In this document: piece after piece, positions 1-11,169 of the stretch
Position numbering within the stretch: the first letter of the stretch is position 1
Layout: each line of letters opens with the position of its first letter
Source: Pachyseris speciosa
Taxonomy: Eukaryota; Cnidaria; Anthozoa; Scleractinia; Pachyseridae
Direction: 5' to 3'
Assembly: GCA_016490735.1 (NCBI GenBank)
Contig: JAEMWC010000235.1
Coordinates: 462,501 to 526,500, forward strand
DNA length: 64,000 nucleotides
The notes under the pieces: generated by a model
Told to the model about the DNA's origin: nothing
What the model saw: the letters and a program-made list of their open reading frames with translations, nothing else
Databases searched by the model: none
Translations under genes and position numbers: made by a program

Positions 1-1780
1 CTGTAAATCACGTAGCGGACGTTGGATTCACCAAGCGGCCAATCCATGAGCGCTGAGAAACCCAATATCTCCTCTTTTTGCCGGTAATTGATTTAGAATC
101 ACGTTTACAACAAACGGCAAACGTCAATTTGTACCATGTGACCCCGCAAGTTTTCCCTTTCCTTGTCGTTTACTGTTCATTATATATACACAAAAACGAG
201 AAGTTACATGTTGGGTTCATCTATAAGTGATTATTTTGCACAGTTTATACCAGTGTTCATTTCTAAATTGTCATCTTCAGTCTGACGTTTGCAGGAAATG
301 TGATTCTGAAATACTTTATCTAATATCTGTATTTCCGTTTCGAAGAATCTGAAGATCAAAGGGTGCATGGCTATTTCTTCATTGTTTGACAAATTCTTCG
401 CGGAGTACGAAGACAGGTTGGGTTCTGACAGTTGGCCGCAAAACACTCTTGATTTTAGCCCCATACATAAAATAATTCTATGCATTTCCAAAGCACCCCG
501 GAACACCAATCTTTCGCCAAAATTACCTTCCATTGTCGAAAATAGCCTTTGAGTACTTGAAATAAATTATTTGCATAGGCAGTCCTTCTTTACACGAAAA
601 CTACCGACGCAATACTTTTGGATTAGTTTTTCACTCGGTAGGAACTGACAAAATGCGATGACCAGTAACTCAAGTAGAGTCCTGTTAATGCGACCACTAG
701 GGGATTACACAACTACCTGTTTTTAACCTGGTGGTCGTGAGGTGGTCTTCTATTGTACTCCTCCTACTTCATTCCTTCTCTCCCATGTGGAAGGTGTGGC
801 ACACACTAGAGCCCAGTCCTCCGCCAGTCTTGGAACTGTTAAGAGCCTCCTTAAAGTGTGCATGAATCGAAATTTCAAAGCCAGTTTTTATTTTCTCCAA
901 TATGAAAATTGGTGTTTTAAGAAACATTTTGAGGGGAAAAAATTTAGCAGGAACTTATTTTAAAATGCGGTTAAAGTTGGGCCTTTCTCACTAGAATTTC
1001 TGACAAAGATCTGAGGTCTGGTGAATAGTCATGACGTCGTTCGTGCGTACTCAGCCGAGTTCATCACTCTGTTTTTGTGAGTTCCGTGGAATAAAAATGT
1101 CGGAGAACTACCAATATTCACTAACGGGGCAATCATAACCCCTGAGGTTTTCGGAAAGGTCGTTATTGCTGTTTTTGGCAGTAAAAAACGTCAGTTAGCA
1201 TTTTCGGAAAGAAAAAAGGTTCCCTAGAAAGTTCATTTCAGCTAGTATTTTCTCAAAGAAAGATTGTTCCCTAAAATTTTCGGGCAATTAACATTTCAGC
1301 TAGGGTATCCGAACAGATCAAAGTTTACTGGTCCGCTAACCAAAACATCACTTTAAACAGACTTCAAACACCATAAGGTACTTAAAAATGTCTTTCTACA
1401 ACTTTTGGCTGCTTTGGCTCTTTGGATGCCCCTGGCCAGCAGCCCAAAACTTTTCAAGTTTAAGGTTTTTCGCCTTCTCAGCCATGTTTCACGCTTGAAC
1501 AATACACACGAATGACGTCACGGCGACCTTTTAGCCGCGTGGAAATGTCTCAAATTTCAGGCCACGACGGGAATTTTGGAACTCCTACAAATGGTGAATC
1601 CTTGTCACAAAAAGGAGGGAAACGACTGAAAATGAAATATGGGGATTATAAGCTATCTAAAAACGTAAAAAAAATGGTAGTTAATTTTTTGTTCATGTGC
1701 ACTTTACTCCTTAATATTATTTACAAATGCACCGTTGAATACGATAAGACCCGAGACAATACGACATGACACGAAGGCAT
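1..1780. other. Intergenic sequence, no gene assigned
   Basis: AT-rich sequence downstream of GET1. A 100-codon open frame on the minus strand (533 to 231) and a 61-codon frame on the plus strand (367-552) overlap. Neither shows a recognisable domain or a convincing splice context, so neither is called as a gene. Nothing else in this stretch could be supported. Confidence 0.4.
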
Positions 1781-1791
1781 ACAACAGTCTC

Positions 1792-1797
1792 TTTATT
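1792..1797 (-). promoter_or_regulatory. Poly(A) signal AATAAA, likely for GET1
   Basis: A canonical AATAAA on the minus strand lies about 360 nt past the GET1 stop codon (2156-2154). It is the first good candidate in that direction, implying a 3' UTR of roughly 370 nt. Assignment to GET1 is inference from position. Confidence 0.5.
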
Positions 1798-2153
1798 TAT
1801 ATGCGGCAAATATAAATTTCTATCTCTGTACAGTTACGTCTAATACTAAGACGCATTGTTATTTAAAGACTGCTTTACAAACGTAGATTACTTTCTTAAA
1901 GAAACGAATCACTGTAGTGGTTTACTTTCAGGCAGAAGGTGAAGAAAACTTTCCCACTATGATGATCAAATGATAAACTTGAGTAGCTGGGCAATCTGTG
2001 CCTTGTAACCAAAGTATGGCAGACATGTACTTTATAGTGATGGAGCTTCATCCGCATTCACCTGTCTGCACTGTGACAAATGTCACTTGTTCTGTCAACT
2101 TTGGTGTCATAATGCAAATTGAAAGAGGTCACAAGTGCTGCAATACATGTATA

Positions 2154-5100
2154 TCAAAACAGTGCCTTAGAAATTATATTGTTTGATGTAATGATCCAGC
2201 ATGGCAAGCCAATAGCACCTGCGAGAAAAACAGCAAAGGCGATATTTGAAATTTACATTCCTGAAATACACGATACCTGCATTCATGATGTGTGAGGACA
2301 GTATTTCAGTAAATTAATGTAATGCATGCATAAATTTATTGATAAATAGGGTAGTATGGAAATCTTTCTAAAGTATAATAATTATCTGAAACAAATGTCA
2401 GAAAATGAATTTTCAAAAATTCAAGGAAACTAGGATGATGTACACTGTCATCTGCAGTGTTCCAGCTGACTTTTAAAGTTATGGGTCATTGCTGATTTTT
2501 ACTGGAGGGTGGGGTCAATAGGCATGTGTTTCTTTCTCAATTCCCTGAAGCAATTACAGCACGCAATCTTCCACCTCTGGCAAATTCTTTGTCCAAAGCA
2601 GTAGATAAGAAACGCTCGTTTTCGTGATTTGGCGTAACACTTTGGAATGATATACCACACTGTGTAAGAGACCTACGTGTACTTAAGACAGCATTCAAAA
2701 GAAAATTAACCAACTTCTCTTTGACAGTTTGGAAAATGAAAATGATTATATTGAAACGCCTATAATAGTTCAAAAAGTAAGACTATTTAAATGTACTTCA
2801 TTCTTGTACTATTATCTTTTTTCGTTTTTCTCGTATTTCCTTATTTCTTATTAGTTCCGTCTTTATTGTTTTTGAATTTCTTTCCAATTGTATTGTTAAT
2901 TTAATCTTTAGTCAATTGTTAGCCTGACCTGCCTAGATTAGCCTTAGCTACCTGCAGGCCAGCTGACTCTTTTTTTGTGTACAATTTTTAAAAATAAAGC
3001 TGTTTGTTGTTGCTGTTTTTTGTTTGAAGTTTGTCACTCAATGTGCTGGTCAGGAAGCCGGCCGCTGTACTTGACCTGACACCCCTTTCTTAGCTGGAAC
3101 ACTGAATCTAGCTACAGAGTAACCAATGACAGGCTGTGTTATGGTCTTCTAGGCTTGATTTTTGTGGCCACATATTTTAATTACCTATTTATTAGCAAGT
3201 TTCAAGCAGCCACGCACACAGAAATGAGCCAGAGGCTTCAAATCTTACCATGTACTCCAGTGGGGAATGCTAGAATGGAATTCAAAGGGTAGAACCACTC
3301 CTTGGGTAAAAACGCTATTGACTCCTTCCTGTATCTGACCAGAAAAGCAATGTGGCCAACCACCTTTAACAGAACAAAAGAATTTTTGAGCTTTGATTCG
3401 TAATAAGCCTTTTTGGAATTTTTCAGCATTTTGTAAAACACATTTGAGACTAAATGGATGGGTAATTGAACCATCATACTCAAAGCACTGTATCCTTCTT
3501 TCTTTAAAAAACAAAATTCAACTATTGTTTTAAATAATTGTTTCACTTCATAACCAAAATAAAAATACAAACAGCAAAGTTACATAGTTACTGCAGTAAT
3601 TAACAACTTAACATTATCTAATTCAGGCAATAAAGGCAAATTAATAGAAGTATCAATCCTTTTTCACTCATATGTGACCTTTGTGACCCACCATTCAATA
3701 TCACACATGTTTTTAGAGCCAAACCCTCTATGCATGTACACATGAGAGCATTCAACTGGGACAATCAAGATGTTTGAATGCCCTGCTGTCGGCTGGTGAG
3801 TATTTGAAGGGCATAATAATTAAGTTTCATATATGCAGAGAAAAATTACCAGTAGTCCAGTACAAACTGCTGCTAATATTCTTCTTCTGGCTGAAAACTT
3901 GTCACTTCTTTTTTTCACTGCAAAAGACATTTATTACAAGCTTATAACAAGATCTTGCCTGCACATATTCATATTAATGCTGCAGGAGAAAATGGTACAG
4001 AATGATAACATTGGATGACTATTGAAAATGTGGAGGAAAAAGCCAACTCCAGCATAAATAAATGACACTTTGGGGAGTTTCGTATCCTAAGTGATTGACA
4101 TGTAAATATCACAATTAAATACCACAAAAGAAATTCCTTGCCATTCCCAAGCTTATAAACAAGGAGCAAAAATTACCTATGAATGCATTAATTTATTCCC
4201 TTGGAGACTAGTTAGTGATCAATGATATAAGCACATTGTATATAAACAACTCTGAAAACTCTTTTTTTCTTCTCTTCCTCCTACAAGAAGGAATTGTGTT
4301 TGCAGGTCAAGTTACCCCCAGATGAATTGTTGCATATTAAGCTTTACACAAGTACCAGATGACTGCCTCATACGAGACTGAAAGTGGAAAATATGCACCA
4401 TAGCAGCTGGCATGTAATTTTCTGACTATCCTTTCCAAACAGCAAAAGGGGAACACCTGTATCCTGTCAGGCCATCTGATATTATGTGATGGTGCGATTT
4501 CACACAATTGACCTCAAATCGCATCCAATCACACAATTCATAAAATATCGCTTAATTAAAAAAAGGGCACAATTCTTAAAAAATAAACCATAAATAAATG
4601 CCTTGTCTGAAAAAATTCCACATCTGCACTTAGTTTCAAGATGATTTACCTTCGAAAAAGGCAGAGAAATGTTCTGATGTTCTTGGCAGGTCTGGGGCCT
4701 GGTGCTAGTTTTTTTTCATTTTTAAAGAATTGCCTATGGGTGGAACGCAAACAATTCTTTTCTTTGAGTTAGCCTATCAGAATTGCTGATATAAATCCAT
4801 GACATATGAACCTTCTATACTCACGTTCTAAGTACGTGGTAATCGGAAATGAGCAAAATTTATATCAGGGAAGCGTTGTTTGACAACAAAATATAAGCTT
4901 ATTTAAGTTCTTTTGCGTACATCGCCGACGTCCTCATGGACAAGTTTATAGTGAAAACTCCCGCTGTTCCTTCGTGTTCAACTACTGGGAAAACCAAATC
5001 GCACCTTCCTTCAAATTTGACTACCAAAGACAGAGCAGAAAAATACGCCACCGGTACTGTATGTTCTGCGTGGATGATGGACTGATGTTTTGTCCATCGT

Positions 5101-8100
5101 GTAACGTAGTATAATCAATCACCTAAGAAAATTATAATTAAATTTTTATCCCAATTCACTCATAATTTTGTTCCTTTTCCGTTAGAGCAGAACAAAAGTG
5201 GTTTTCTTTCTCAGAATCCTAGTAAAACAAGCCTAAAATAGTTTAGGAAAAAATAGCATAATTTACTGCATAATAGTCCGTTCTTATCGCACAATCTACC
5301 CTGAAAATATTGCACAATTTCTGATGTTTTAATCGCTCCCTATCAGATGGCTTGTCCAGTTCCCTGACCCTCTAGGGTGAAACAAATTTCCAGATTATTT
5401 GTGTAAAGTCAGCCCTACAGCATATGTCTTCCTTCAGTAGTAGTTGGCTTCATTTTTTGATAACTGAATTGGTGTCATTTACAGATTATCATACCTAACT
5501 CTGAGTGCTCTCCAGTCAGCTGATTTATTTTTCGGTCAAGTCTCATATATTTAGCAAACTCATCCTGAAAAATATGAATACAAATTCAAAATAAACACAA
5601 AATACTGGTATAGAAGTTCACAGTATTATAAAATAATGCATTATATAAAATAATTGATTAATATTATGTAATCATAGTATTAGTCATTGTAGATCCAATA
5701 ATAAATATTGATTTTTAATTGGAAAAAGTAATTTAATTCCAGTGAGATCATGGTATACCATGGTAATCAACATGCTGGTTTCTTCCTTCAAAGTACCAAT
5801 ATATCTGAGGAAAAATCCCTGTGCCAACAATGAATCAAGGGCCTCTAGCTTACATTCATGAGTGAATGTCAATGCAAAATGAAAAGCTATACAAATAATG
5901 AAATGATATATATTACCTGAGCCCTAATCTTTGACTGATCACTCCTTAACTGAATGATAATCTCTTCAATCTCTTTTTCCCTCTTGTCTACTTTGGTCAA
6001 AATGCCTGCCAACTTGTAATGGAACATTGAAAATATGATTGATTTAACTTCAGCCAGTACAGTTACATTTGAACATTATTACAGCACTACAACACTTATG
6101 ATGACAAACGGATCTTCATCAGCTTTCAGCTTTTGTTGACGCTTAAATGTTGTAGAAGGCCAAGCAATTAAGTCTAAGTTCTGTGAGCCTTGTTACACTG
6201 GGCACACCCTTTTCATAACTTATCCAACTACCTCTATCATATCTCTTTACTAATGCTGTATAGATCCTATATCCAAAAATGGCTGCCTTGAAATTATTCG
6301 TTTGTTTGTATTCAAAAGAGCCTCACTAACCTCGTTTTTGAGATGAAAATTCTAAAGAATTTGTTATCCCGAACAAGGTTAGTGAGGCTATTTTGAATAT
6401 CAGAACAAAAGAATAAATAAATTTAAAGGCAGCCATATTTGCATAATTATGGTCTACTGGCCTTCACAGTCTCTACCATAAGCACCAAGATTTGTTAATA
6501 CCTACATTTCACCTCTTCCACTCCCTCTAGCACTCAAGATCAAAGCAACAAAGATATTTAATTTTGGAGAAATCGGGGTGCTTTGAAGGTATAAATAATT
6601 TGGTGTGTTTTCTTGCAGATATGAGGCAAACAAGCTTGCTTGATGTTTTTAGTGTTCATGAAAATGAGAATCTCCTGTATTTACTCCAAAAAGGTGGCAG
6701 GAAGACATACTTGGGACTTGCTACTGGCTAAATTTTAGTTTTTTGAGACATACATTAATTTAGTGTTACTTCAGAACTTGAAAGGCCACGATCAAGTGGC
6801 TTTACAGTCAAATTGCTCAAACGCCATCTTGCCCGAAGTTACATTGGCCGACATTTTTTGTGTGTGATTCACTTAACAAATACATGAAATGAAATAACAT
6901 CTATGTATTTCAATAACCGACAGTTGTTAGCTTCATTTATCTTCAATTTCATTTCATTTCATTTTGTTTCCGACAGTTTTTAGCTTAGCTACTTAGGTTT
7001 TATCGACTGCAACATTCAGGTGAGGTGAAGTTTTAGGGTTTTACTCTTAGCGATCATAACTTGGATCAAATTAAAGTGAAGGAAAGTGTTGTTATTACAG
7101 TTTGATTAATTAAGTTGTCAATGTTTTAATCTCGCAAAGCGTGTAACCATCTAGCAGTTAAATAACAGACAGTTGCCTTGAAAGATGTATCATTTGTTGC
7201 AGGTTGGATTGATGGAATCTTTCGCCGCTTTTTTTCACTTGTAAATAAAACGGACAACTTGCTTCTCAGTTGAAGGTAAGGTTGCTCAAAAATGTTGATC
7301 AATGTATTGAAATTCAGGTGATACTGTATTTACTAACATAAACCTTATTTTGGGCGAGATGACAGTAGGACGACTTGACTAGTTACCATCGAGGGAGTTG
7401 AGGCTTACGACTGTTATGAGGGGACTTAAAATGGCTGTCTAGAAAACTCAGACCTAGAAAACTCAGACCTCAGACCTCAGACCTAGAAAACGCAGACCCC
7501 CTTCAAAACTATCCAATTTTAAAAGCAAAATAAACGTGGGTAAGATGAATTTTCGTCGTTCAATACGTTGAAATGTTACACCCTACATTTATCGTAAGGT
7601 AACAACATTGTATTATAATTTATTGGCTCTTTGATTAGAGCACAAGACCTAGAAAACTCAGACCCCCCAATTCTGGAAAATTCAAACCTCACTCAAACTA
7701 TACAATTTCAAAAGCAAAATAAAGTCGTGGTTTAAATGAAGTTTTGTCATTCAATACGCTGAAATGTTACACCCTACATTTATCGCAAGGTAACAACATT
7801 GTATTATAATCGGCTCTTTGATTAGAGCACAAGAGCTAGAAAGCTCAGACCCCCCAATTCTGGAAAACTCAGACCCCCCTCAAAAGTATAAAAAACGTGG
7901 TTAAAATGAATTTTCGTCATTTAGTACGCTGAAATTGTATAGTTTTGAGGGGGGTCTGAGTTTTCTAGATTGGGGGGTTTGAGTTTTCCAGGTTTTGTGC
8001 TCTACTCAAAGAGCCTATTATAACACCATAAGATGACAAGGTTCAAGTGTTTGTTATGTTTTACGATAAATATAGGGTGTAACATTTCAGCGTACTGAAT

Positions 8101-8793
8101 GATGAAAATGTATTTATTTCCACATTTATTTTCAAATTGTATGGTTTTGTATGGTTGAGAATTGGGAGGTTTGAGTTTTCTAGGTCTTGTGCTCTAATCA
8201 AAGAGCCGATTATAATACAATGTTGTTACCTTACGCTAAATGTAGGGTGTAACATTTCAACGTTTTGAACGACGAAAATTCATCTTACCCACGTTTATTT
8301 TGCTTTTGAAATTGTATAGTTTTGAAGGGCGTCTGAGATTTCCAGATTTTGGGGGTGGGGGGGGGTTCTGAGTTTTCTAGGTCTGAGGTCTGAGTTTTCT
8401 AGGTCTGAGTTTTCCAGACAACCGACTTACAATGGTTATAAAAGCCTGACATTATTGGACGATCCACCTTTGGATTTGGCTTTTAAAACTCTAGACTTAA
8501 CCTACTGATAACCTTGAAGATTAAACAACAACCTGAAAAATCATTTCTTGTAAGCTTAAAATAAGCTTACTTTATAAGCAATCACTAAAACACAAAATAA
8601 TTACAGAACGGGAAGGGAAGTACTTTGGCAGTGGAAGCAAAAGCAGCCTGTTGCGAGTTAAAAAAAAAATCAATAATAAACTAATCACTGAAACGTATTT
8701 TGTTACCCAGTCCGCCACTAATCTCGACAGCTTGTACAAAATCCTCATCACAAAAGCATAACAAAACACAAACACTAACATAGACACCGCCAT
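2154..8793 (-). CDS. GET1: GET1/WRB, receptor for tail-anchored protein insertion (complete, 6 exons)
   Basis: GET1 (WRB) is an ER membrane subunit that, with CAMLG/GET2, receives tail-anchored proteins from GET3 and inserts them. Exons on the minus strand: 8793-8707, 6012-5917, 5564-5495, 3917-3850, 3363-3249 and 2218-2154. All introns are GT-AG, all phases match, and the product is 166 aa (human protein 174 aa). Residues 4-20 form the first membrane segment. Residues about 30-90 form a charged coiled coil containing DEFAKYMRLDRKIN, the family signature (human DEFARYARLERKIN). TM2 spans about 96-115, then comes the AFPTGVHG segment (human AFPTRVAG), and TM3 ends the protein with a CWI motif. 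Exon 2 could start at either of two AGs; 6012 keeps the frame, while 6006/6005 does not. Introns hold a LINE tail, a CGGBP1-like fragment, a MITE and a 1-kb palindrome. Identification is from remembered family sequence; exon structure is read directly. Confidence 0.93.
2525..3012 (+). mobile_element. 3' end of a CR1/L2-like non-LTR retrotransposon
   Basis: Plus-strand reading gives a typical C-terminal reverse-transcriptase tail: a WND(I)P-type LWN motif (FGVTLWNDIPHCVRDL), then TAFKRKL and a run of Phe/Leu/Asn. An untranslated segment follows, ending in AATAAAGCTG and a (TTG)n-like tail. One stop and loss of everything 5' show a dead, 5'-truncated copy. It lies in GET1 intron 5, opposite to the gene. 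Confidence 0.7.
4935..5113 (+). pseudogene. CGGBP1/hAT-like N-terminal fragment
   Basis: An ATG at 4936 opens a frame starting MDKFIVKTPA, followed after a one-base shift by VDDGLMFCPSCNVV. This matches the layout of CGGBP1 and related hAT-derived proteins: a short N-terminal motif of the type M-x-[KR]-F-[IV]-V, then EDGG-LFC-x2-CNVV. The CX2C half of the BED-like finger is present; the His half is missing because a TAA follows. It sits antisense in GET1 intron 3 and is a fragment, not a working gene. Family assignment is from memory of the CGGBP1 N-terminus. Confidence 0.55.
6275..6441. repeat. MITE-like inverted repeat in GET1 intron 1
   Basis: About 60-bp imperfect arms: ATGGCTGCCTT...GCCTCACTAACCT on the left and its reverse complement on the right, around a short AT-rich spacer. 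There is no coding sequence, so it is a non-autonomous hairpin element. Confidence 0.7.
7434..8421. repeat. Roughly 1-kb nested palindrome made of repeated units
   Basis: The ends match as inverted repeats (GGYTGTCTRGAAAACTCAGA outward). The left half holds about 2.5 direct copies of a unit near 180 bp, containing ACACCCTACATTTATCG, GGTAACAACATTG, GGCTCTTTGATTAGAGCACA and a CTAGAAAACTCAGACC boundary. The right half holds the same units inverted. The centre is near 7935. It has no open frame. It lies in GET1 intron 1. Confidence 0.85.
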
Positions 8794-8904
8794 TTTGAAG
8801 ATTACTTCTCTCCAGTCTTCCCGGAATATTGCTCTCGGTTCAGTCCCCTCACGAATTACTCTTGCGATTTCAGTTGTCACGCAGAGGCCCTGGCAAACGA
8901 CGAC

Positions 8905-9060
8905 ACATTGTTGCGGACATAAATGTTTCCCTGTTTGCCCGCGCGCGCAACATTTGTTGCGGACACAAAAAATGTTTCTGATTTTTCTGAAACATTTTGT
9001 CTGCAACAAATGTTTCCAGTTTGCGCAGCATGGAAACACAACATTTATTTTGTGTCCCGC
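8905..9060. repeat. Hairpin repeat just upstream of GET1
   Basis: Arms at about 8949-8979 and 8987-9016 pair almost perfectly (AACATTTGTTGCGGACA and its complement), and further NNGTTGCGGACA-like copies flank them. It starts about 110 bp upstream of the GET1 start codon, so it probably lies in the promoter or 5' UTR. Open frames across it on both strands are by-products of the repeat. Confidence 0.65.
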
Positions 9061-9119
9061 TCGTTTGTTCAACCAAGAAACATCCTGAGCAACAATGAGT
9101 GTACTTTATAGGGTAGCCC

Positions 9120-9876
9120 GCGTCCTCAGCTCAGTCAGCGTACATTATTTTTTTGCAGTCACTGTTTCCCCATATAACCAGACCTTGTCATATCTGAAGA
9201 ACAATTCTTTTCTAGCTTCTCAGTTTGTGCACGAAGTGAAGCTCATCGTCAAATACTGACTGATGGAGCTGCTTTGCTTTGGCCGAACTTTATAACATAA
9301 CGATTTCCATACATTGGTTTTGTTTGCTGATACTTAAGCCGGGTTAATAACTTTACTCGTCATTTGCATCTAGCAATCAGATGTAGTGAAAATTTTATAA
9401 GGCGTGGCAGGCTTTTGACGGCGGTTCATGTTTGTACACTTCACGGACAAAACTCTTGAGCAGAACTTATTTTTGTTACGTCAATCAATGGATACAGTGT
9501 TTGTATTTATAACAATGGAATTCGTCTGTCACTGACTAGCGAGTAGATAGAATTTAATTACCGACCTTCCATTAAATCCACGATAGGCCCTTGGATTTTC
9601 ATGTAAATGTCAACACTAGTTCTTCAACCAGTGATAGTTAACTGGAAATATTATACTTCAAATTTATGCGATCAGTTTGCAGCTCTTTTTAAACTCGGGG
9701 GCTCTGTCAGTTAATTAAGGTAAGTTAACTTTTAAACTACTCCACCGGTTTAATTTGTTTATTATAATGGACATTGAGACTGACCAACTTGTAACTTCAC
9801 AGACCATAATCTCGATCGTATTCTCTGGACGCATCAATTTGCCTTTGTAAAGTAGTTTAGCCGGGTGACACAATAA
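9120..9876. other. Intergenic; possible 5' UTR exon end at 9719
   Basis: No coding sequence is recognised. AAG|GTAAGTTA at 9717-9724 is a near-perfect 5' splice site. The next plus-strand acceptor that makes sense is TTTTTTTTTGTAG ending at 11163, six bases before the start codon of the cysteine-rich gene. A non-coding first exon ending at 9719 is therefore plausible but unproven. Confidence 0.3.
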
Positions 9877-10110
9877 TAGCGTCCTTCAGATCAGACTACG
9901 AGTCCGAGATTGAGTACAAGTAGGACTTTCAAATTTCAAAACGGCTGCGTTCTCAGAGGCCTCGCTCCTCAGTGTTGTTAAACAGAGTAGAATGAGGCTC
10001 TAGGAACGAGAGTTGGTGTCATACATGATAATCTAACGACTTGTCACTAGGAATTGAAAAGTTGTTCTCGTACTCGATCTCGTACTCGTAGTCCGATCTG
10101 AAGGTCGCTA
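9877..10110. repeat. MITE-like inverted repeat
   Basis: Terminal inverted repeats of about 40 bp: TAGCGTCCTTCAGATCAGAC at the left, and its complement with few changes ending CGCTA at the right. The element is about 234 bp and contains no gene. Confidence 0.75.
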
Positions 10111-11169
10111 ATATTTCTATCAAGCGAGGATTATGTTTCTTATTCAACAATTGAAATCGCATCAACTAAGTGGCGAATACCTATGCGCAAAAATTTTCAC
10201 CTAATCAAATAACTTACACCGCAGGCTTCTGCTTACACCGAAGGTTTAGGAATAGTGAAATACTTGCAACAGTTGTGGGCGTCCTTTAGTCAAACTTTAT
10301 CCTGATGATATAGACAGTTCCAAGACCGAGACCTAATATACCGTGTAGCATCAAAATTTTGTCGGAGTTATATTTTGCCGATTGGTGATTTTTTGTGTTT
10401 TGCTGGAACAAATGTTGAACAAAATGCCGGACTGAAATTTCTTCTGAGAACTAATTTCTGCGATTTTCAGTTCAAGCAGCAGAACGTTAACAAGAAAGAA
10501 AACTTAACATTTTCATCTTTTATTACTTGTTGAGTTAGCCATAGGGTACGCTCTACTTGGAGACATTTCATTGAATTCTGTTTATTGACGTGTACGGTAT
10601 TCACGTAAATAAACCGTGCAGTTTTGTTTGTGATAAAGGCTATTTATCTAAGCTCGGGTTGCTGTTTTATATTAAAAATCAATGTTAATAGTTCTTAGCT
10701 ATGTCCGATACATATCACCCTAGTAACGTAATTTATTTAGTGGACTGAACGGAGTAATATAAATTTTTGCGGCATTTTATTCTGTGGAAATTTATTTTTG
10801 CAGCTCGATGGCAATCTGCAAAATCCGCAAAACTTAAAACCCGCAAAAGTTTCATGCTAAACGGTAGCTACCACTAGAACAACTTTAAAGCGCCTTAAAC
10901 CTTGAACTTGAGATCAACTTTTGTTTACTTTACTTAGCAATTAAACGGCCACTTTTATCATAACTTAACTGTTCACATTCTTTTGTTGTGATGATAATGC
11001 TGGTAAAGTCGCAGAAACAAAATGAGGCTCTTCATGCATTGTCCTAATGTGGTTCAATGTGTAAATCAAAATTAACGGCTCTAGACTATGGGTACTATTT
11101 CCTTGCATGAAGAATAAGCTGCTAAACATATTTACATTCCTTGTGCCTATTTTTTTTTTGTAGCCAGAG

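Noticed and set aside
3238..3570. 110- and 89-codon minus-strand frames
   Set aside because: Only 3363-3249 is coding (GET1 exon 5). The upstream part is intron read-through and the second frame is out of phase.
7434..8421. CRISPR-like array of spaced repeats
   Set aside because: Units are long, inverted about a centre and eukaryotic in context. There are no short direct repeats with unique spacers.
8572..9088. 166-codon minus frame and overlapping plus frames
   Set aside because: Only 8793-8707 is coding (GET1 exon 1). The rest is intron on one side and a hairpin repeat on the other.
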